NCBI GenBank assembly: GCA_016125555.1
Contig: WGLN01000008.1
Location: 179,282 to 243,281 of the forward strand
Length of the DNA stretch: 64,000 nt
Origin: Porphyrobacter sp.
Lineage (GTDB): Bacteria > Pseudomonadota > Alphaproteobacteria > Sphingomonadales > Sphingomonadaceae
Direction: 5' to 3'
This document shows, piece after piece, positions 52,924 through 64,000 of this stretch (positions are counted from its first letter, which is position 1; each line of letters begins with the position of its first letter). The notes beneath the pieces were generated by a model. That model was given only the letters and a program-made list of their open reading frames with translations, had not been told where the DNA came from and did not search any database. The translations under genes were made by a program, and so were the position numbers.

Positions 52924-52986
52924 GGGGCGCTTGGCGCCCCCGGCGCGACTCGGCGATAATCGTTAGCGAGTGTTAGCCGTTATTAA
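52924..52986 (-). promoter_or_regulatory. csgF upstream region: hairpin, GACTC site, TTAA
   Basis: A hairpin GGGGCGC-TTG-GCGCCCC at 52924-52940, a CcrM-type GACTC at 52947-52951 and TTAA at 52983-52986, with repeats GTTAG between, lie upstream of csgF. The mixture recalls the ctrA promoter region and could indicate cell-cycle/CtrA control of curli (inference). No full TTAA-N7-TTAA pair is present. Confidence 0.35.
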
Positions 52987-53080
52987 CTCACTGTAAAGCG
53001 GGTTCCTCGAACAAGCCCGGAATCGTCCGGTAAGGGGACGCTTGCATCTTCCGCATGCTGTCGGGCGCGCGCAGGTGACA

Positions 53081-53110
53081 AAAAAGGCGGCGCCATCGCT
53101 GGCGCCGCCT
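53081..53110 (-). terminator. rplL terminator
   Basis: Minus-strand stem GGCGGCGCC/GGCGCCGCC (53086-53094 with 53101-53109), followed on that strand by a run of six T (complement of 53080-53085), about 30 bases past the rplL stop. A typical Rho-independent terminator for the rplJL message. Confidence 0.88.
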
Positions 53111-53141
53111 CCTTGTTTCTGCCGGTCGGAGCCGGAGAAGC

Positions 53142-53519
53142 TCACTTGAGCTCGACGGTGCCGCCGGCTTCTTCGATCTTCTTCTTGATCTCTTCGGCCT
53201 CGGCCTTGTTGACGCCTTCCTTGAGCGCCTTCGGGGCGCCTTCGACCAGCGCCTTGGCTTCGGTCAGGCCCAGGCCGGTGATGGCGCGGACTTCCTTGAT
53301 GACCTGGATCTTCTTCCCGCCGTCGCCTGTCAGGATGACGTCGAATTCGGTCTGCTCTTCGGCAGCCGGGGCATCGCCGCCCGCGGCGGGACCGGCGGCC
53401 ACGGCAACCGCGGCAGCGGCGCTCACGCCCCACGCTTCTTCAAGCGCCTTGGCGAGTTCGGCAGCTTCGAGCACGGTCAGCTGCGACAGTTCTTCAACAA
53501 GCTTGGCAATATCGGCCAT
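53142..53519 (-). CDS. rplL: 50S ribosomal protein L7/L12
   Basis: The flexible stalk protein of the large subunit, present in several copies and binding translation factors. 125 residues: N-terminal dimerisation helix region [20 protein letters not shown], an Ala/Gly hinge ([20 protein letters not shown]), then the factor-binding C-domain with [20 protein letters not shown] and [20 protein letters not shown]. It follows rplJ on the same strand, 69 bases apart. Confidence 0.98.
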   Translation of the reverse strand: MADIAKLVEELSQLTVLEAAELAKALEEAWGVSAAAAVAVAAGPAAGGDAPAAEEQTEFDVILTGDGGKKIQVIKEVRAITGLGLTEAKALVEGAPKALKEGVNKAEAEEIKKKIEEAGGTVELK

Positions 53520-53588
53520 GATGGTTCACTCCAAATTGTGGCGGGGCAACAGCGCCCCAAGATTGTTTCGTCTGGCGAAAAACGTCTC

Positions 53589-54104
53589 TTAAGCGGCGTC
53601 CTTGGCGGCATAGGCGCCGAACACGCGGGCAACCTTGGCCGCGGGCGCGGTAACGACCTGGGCGATCTTGGTCGCCGGGGCATTGACGAGACCCACGAGC
53701 TTGGCGCGCAGTTCGTCGAGGCTCGGCATCGAGGCGAGCGCCTTGATCCCGGCTTCGTCGAGCACGACCGCGCCCATCGAACCGCCGACGATTTCGAGCT
53801 TGTCGTTCGACTTGGCGAAGTCGACAGCGGCCTTGGCGGCCGCGACCGGGTCCGCAGACCAGGCCAGCCCGACCGGGCCGGTGAGCATGTCATCCAGCCC
53901 GACATAGTCGGTGTCCTTGAGCGCGAGCTTGGCGAGACGGTTCTTCGCGACCTTGTAGGAAGCACCAGCATCACGCATCTTGTTGCGCAGGTCGGTGGAC
54001 TGGGCCACCGTCATGCCGAGGTTGCGGGTGACGACCACCACGGCAACCTCGTTGAAGACCGTGTTGAGCTGGGCAACCGCGTCGGCTTTCTGCGAACGAT
54101 CCAT
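53589..54104 (-). CDS. rplJ: 50S ribosomal protein L10
   Basis: Stalk base that anchors L7/L12 to 23S rRNA and, in many bacteria, autoregulates its own message. 171 residues starting [20 protein letters not shown], with the conserved [20 protein letters not shown]. The ATG at 54104 follows AAGGAG by six bases. The long leader upstream (to 54448) may be an L10 leader. It is first in the rplJL pair and lies close to rpoB, but on the opposite strand. Confidence 0.97.
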   Translation of the reverse strand: MDRSQKADAVAQLNTVFNEVAVVVVTRNLGMTVAQSTDLRNKMRDAGASYKVAKNRLAKLALKDTDYVGLDDMLTGPVGLAWSADPVAAAKAAVDFAKSNDKLEIVGGSMGAVVLDEAGIKALASMPSLDELRAKLVGLVNAPATKIAQVVTAPAAKVARVFGAYAAKDAA

Positions 54105-54448
54105 GCCATACTCCTTCACATTTGATCGCGGCGGGAATGGCTCCCCGGTCGCGACCGGCTACGTTTGTCCGCACGCGGAGCGGAAGCTCCGAACGCGGGC
54201 GAGTCCGTCGATAGGGAAGGAGGGTGTGCCATCAGGCACGTGCAGACCGGCCTGCGCGTGGCAGGCCGCTGCGAAATCTCGTTTCCCCGTCTAGGCTGGA
54301 GATTAAGACCGGCAGATCCCGGTCACCAACTGTCTCGGACGGATGACCGGCAAACGAAAGGGCCCGCCGGTCAGGGCGAGCTCCTTAGATGTCCCGCGGC
54401 AGGAGTCAAGTGCGCATCGGGTGCGGACCTGCCTTTGGCGGGGCGAGC
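54105..54448 (-). other. rplJ 5' leader, candidate L10-type leader
   Basis: 344 bases without a gene between the small lipoprotein gene and rplJ. On the minus strand several stems are visible, for example GACCGG-GATCTG-CCGGTC and GACCGGC...GCCGGTC. Long structured leaders bound by L10 are typical upstream of rplJ; a specific kink-turn motif was not demonstrated. Confidence 0.35.
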
Positions 54449-54736
54449 TTACATGTCGTCGGCGGCGTCTTCCATCTTGTCCGCCTTCTCGTCGAGCGCC
54501 TCGGCCTTCTGGTCGAGCGCGGCCGCCGCGGCCGGGTTCCCGGCGGCTTCGGCGACGTCGGCCTTCTCCTCGGCGACGTCGGCCTGGTCCTCCATCGCCC
54601 CGGACATGGAATCGACCGCCTCGCCCTGGGCTTCGCTAACGTCGTCGAGCTTCTCGCCCACTTCCTCGTGCGGGCCGTCGCAGGCGGCGAGGGTCAGAAC
54701 GATCGGAACAGCGGCGGCGAGAGCGAAGCGCTTCAT
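54449..54736 (-). CDS. small Ala/Asp/Glu-rich lipoprotein
   Basis: A 95-residue protein with signal peptide MKRFALAAAVPIVLTLAAC, lipobox LAAC at 16-19, then an acidic helical tail (EEVGEKLDDVSEAQGEAVDS, AALDQKAEALDEKADKMEDA). It is probably a coiled-coil or helical lipoprotein; the function is unknown. It resembles the 90-residue lipoprotein at 32396 in composition and layout. It lies upstream of rplJ on the same strand, with 344 bases between. Confidence 0.7.
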   Translation of the reverse strand: MKRFALAAAVPIVLTLAACDGPHEEVGEKLDDVSEAQGEAVDSMSGAMEDQADVAEEKADVAEAAGNPAAAAALDQKAEALDEKADKMEDAADDM

Positions 54737-54878
54737 GAAAATCTCCTTTTTAACGGGAAGAACCTAGCTGCTGGTCCAAGCCGCGCAACCGCACCCCGGG
54801 CCGGGGCGTGGCTGTGGTGCGATGGGCCGACGGGTGGGCGGCGCAGCAAGCATGCCCCGCGGCAAAGCACGAAAAAGC

Positions 54879-55919
54879 TTAGCCGGCCCAAAGGCTCAGC
54901 GCATCGCTGTGCCAGAAAGCGTGGATCGCGTGGACCTCGCCCGCGACGGTCTCCAGCGGGTCGTCGAGCCGGTGACAGACCGTAGCCCAATGGTCGGCAG
55001 CCTCGCTCAACGGTGCGTTCTCGTAGGTGACGCCGCTTCCGAACTCGATGCGCAGCCATTGGGCGACCACGTTGGCGCGCCCCCCGGTGGCGCGCAAGTC
55101 CGTCTGCGCACGACCGGTCAGCGGCACCGGATCGTCGGCGTTCCAGTCCAGCCGGGTGAGGTCGCCGACTTCGCTGCGCAGGATCAGGCCTTCACCCCGC
55201 CCCGGGGCGAAGCTGCTGTCCTTGTAGAGCGGCGCGAAGCCGGCGAGATCGAAGCCCTCGACCCTGTCGGGCGCGCTCGGCAGGGCGGCGAACTCGGCCA
55301 GCGCGACCCGCAGGCTGGCCGCCTCGGGCACGAACAGCGCTCCTGGAGCAGTGAGTTCGGACCGGGCATGGTCGAGCGCCCCGATCACACCCTCGCCGAC
55401 GAGGTCGGCCGCGAAGATTTCCGATACGACGAGGTCGGCGCCGGCCTCGGCAATCGCGCTGCGCGCGAGCTTGGAGGAGTGGCAGGCGTAGATGGTGATG
55501 ACGTGGTTGAGCCCGTTTGCCGCGACCACCCGGCGCGCGGCCTCGGCGACAACCGGGTTGGCCTCGCAGGCAACCACCCGTTCTGCCCCTGCGCGCGCCG
55601 CGATCATCGCCAGCAGCCCGGATCCGGTGCCGATGTCGAGCACCACGCGGCCCGGCGCTGCAGCTTCGATGGCGGCGCGATAGGCCGCGTTGCGCGGCGT
55701 GTCGCGCAACATCGCCGCATGCCAGCCCGGCACCTTGCGGGTGCGGATCATGCGCGCCACATTGTCGTAAAGCGGATCGCCCGGGTGCCGCGAAAGCGTG
55801 TCCGCTATCAGCTCCTCGGCGGCCGCGCCCTTGCCCTGATCGAGCAGCGACAGGCCGAGCGACAGGAAGATCTCCGGCCGGTCGAACACATCGGCGCCAT
55901 GCTTGCTGCCCATCCTCAT
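54879..55919 (-). CDS. PRMT-like SAM-dependent methyltransferase
   Basis: A 346-residue enzyme with SAM motif I VVLDIGTGSGLLAMIAA near residue 95-110, CEANPVVAEAARRVV (motif II acidic), and SEIFAADLVGEGV, which resembles the double-E loop of protein arginine methyltransferases. A barrel-like C-terminal half follows. It is similar in pattern to the PRMT7 type of arginine methyltransferase; the substrate is not known and protein methylation is inference. The start at 55919 (MRMGSK) is chosen among two close ATGs. It is divergent from rpoB and lies upstream of the small lipoprotein gene. Confidence 0.78.
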   Translation of the reverse strand: MRMGSKHGADVFDRPEIFLSLGLSLLDQGKGAAAEELIADTLSRHPGDPLYDNVARMIRTRKVPGWHAAMLRDTPRNAAYRAAIEAAAPGRVVLDIGTGSGLLAMIAARAGAERVVACEANPVVAEAARRVVAANGLNHVITIYACHSSKLARSAIAEAGADLVVSEIFAADLVGEGVIGALDHARSELTAPGALFVPEAASLRVALAEFAALPSAPDRVEGFDLAGFAPLYKDSSFAPGRGEGLILRSEVGDLTRLDWNADDPVPLTGRAQTDLRATGGRANVVAQWLRIEFGSGVTYENAPLSEAADHWATVCHRLDDPLETVAGEVHAIHAFWHSDALSLWAG

Positions 55920-55997
55920 GCCCCCGCTGGTGTTTTGCGCCCCGCGCCATGACACGGGCCGAGCGCCGAGGAAATAGGCTCCTGCGGCCAGCCCGCA

Positions 55998-56025
55998 TTG
56001 ACTCGGCTCTTCCGGCACCTATATG
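55998..56025 (+). promoter_or_regulatory. candidate sigma-70 promoter of rpoB, overlapping GANTC sites
   Basis: TTGACT, 16 bases, TATATG, pointing toward rpoB, with transcription predicted near 56033, leaving a leader of about 220 bases before the rpoB ATG. GACTC (56000-56004) overlaps the -35 box and GAGTC (56034-56038) overlies the start site. No other gene lies in the 55920-56250 gap. Confidence 0.5.
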
Positions 56026-56250
56026 CAACCCACGAGTCGACGGTTTCGAGCAAGGCGCGCCTTTCGCGGGGGCGGGCACAAGGAAGGAAATCCGGCTTTT
56101 CCGTGAGACGTGACGACAAGGCTGCAGGGCGGCGCCGGAAGGCGTTGCCGGGTGCAGCCGCTTTTCGCGTCTCCCGGGTCCGCTCTCGAGAACAGTTTCC
56201 CAGGCGCAGCGGACATGCCCCGCGCGCACAGCAAAGAGGCCGATTCCTCC

Positions 56251-60444
<4,194 letters not shown>

Positions 60445-60451
60445 AGATCAG

Positions 60452-60531
60452 GCCGGTGTGGCGGAACGGTAGACGCACCACTCCAGTGGTCCCCTGCAAC
60501 GGGGTGCGGGTTCAACTCCCAGCCACCGGCA
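60452..60531 (+). ncRNA. tRNA-Leu-like element with collapsed anticodon arm, in the rpoB-rpoC gap
   Basis: The 80-base segment shows acceptor GCCGGTG (60452-60458) paired with CACCGGC (60524-60530) and discriminator A. It has a D-arm GCG...CGC with GG in the loop, a class II variable arm CCCC-TGCAAC-GGGG, and a T-arm GCGGG-TTCAACT-CCC with a bulged A. The anticodon arm is only ACCAC-TCCA-GTGGT, five bp with a 4-base loop, about 5 bases short. It therefore cannot decode normally. The CCA tail is not encoded. It lies on the rpoBC sense strand, 7 bases after rpoB. Confidence 0.75.
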
Positions 60532-60573
60532 ACTGATCGACCGATTTACGGATTTCACCCCCAGAGGGATTGA

Positions 60574-64000
<3,427 letters not shown>

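Noticed and set aside
60452..60531. A functional tRNA-Leu or tRNA-Trp gene
   Set aside because: The anticodon arm is too short and has a 4-base loop, so no anticodon can be presented in the standard way.

Overview
The window is a GC-rich (roughly two thirds G+C) chromosomal segment from an alphaproteobacterium, most likely a sphingomonad of the Erythrobacteraceae type. The evidence is a full-length CtrA with GANTC sites in its promoter region, a lptB-rpoN pair, a DUF4167 protein, CsgH-type curli genes, a CIRCE-controlled groESL, a bacterial Cdc48-like ATPase, and the order hisS-prfA-prmC-DUF4167-lnt-metK. The family assignment is inference from gene content; no 16S rRNA gene is present. No insertion sequence, prophage or CRISPR array was seen.

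Layout. 1-6.4 kb: start of mutS, the malic enzyme maeB, a DUF892 ferritin-like protein, trmB and a YbdG-type mechanosensitive channel. 6.4-10 kb: ctrA, rpoN and lptB on the minus strand, with a candidate sigma-54 promoter firing away from lptB. 10-21.8 kb: housekeeping genes (pyrophosphatase, M61 peptidase, hisS, prfA-prmC, DUF4167, lnt, metK, a DUF418 membrane protein). 21.8-26.2 kb: a minus-strand operon for CoA-transfer metabolism (scoA, a lipoprotein, scoB, an alpha/beta hydrolase, a CaiB-type CoA transferase). 26.2-29.2 kb: a 700-base non-coding region with a tandem array of intrinsic-terminator hairpins, then the Cdc48-like ATPase. 29.3-37.7 kb: polA, small envelope proteins, a beta-lactamase-fold serine hydrolase, a DUF305/beta-propeller fusion, a sulfotransferase and a host-attachment-type protein. 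37.8-42.4 kb: groEL, groES, an MscS channel and a MATE transporter.

42.6-52.9 kb is the main accessory region, a curli-type functional amyloid locus. csgF and csgG (secretion) are followed on the same strand by three very large curlin-repeat proteins (752, 521 and 373 aa) and a smaller one (216 aa). The small one is translationally coupled to an unrecognised secreted 243-aa protein and then to csgH. A divergent Ala/Pro-rich protein of unknown function lies at the far edge. No csgE or csgD homologue was seen.

53.1-64 kb carries the ribosomal stalk genes rplJ-rplL, a small lipoprotein and a PRMT-like methyltransferase on the minus strand, then rpoB and rpoC on the plus strand. The usual rplJL-rpoBC operon is therefore split and inverted. 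Between rpoB and rpoC lies an 80-base element that looks like a class II tRNA-Leu with a collapsed anticodon arm.

The strongest leads for something undescribed are the rpoB-rpoC tRNA-like element, the terminator array with its possible small RNA, and the extra genes of the curli locus.
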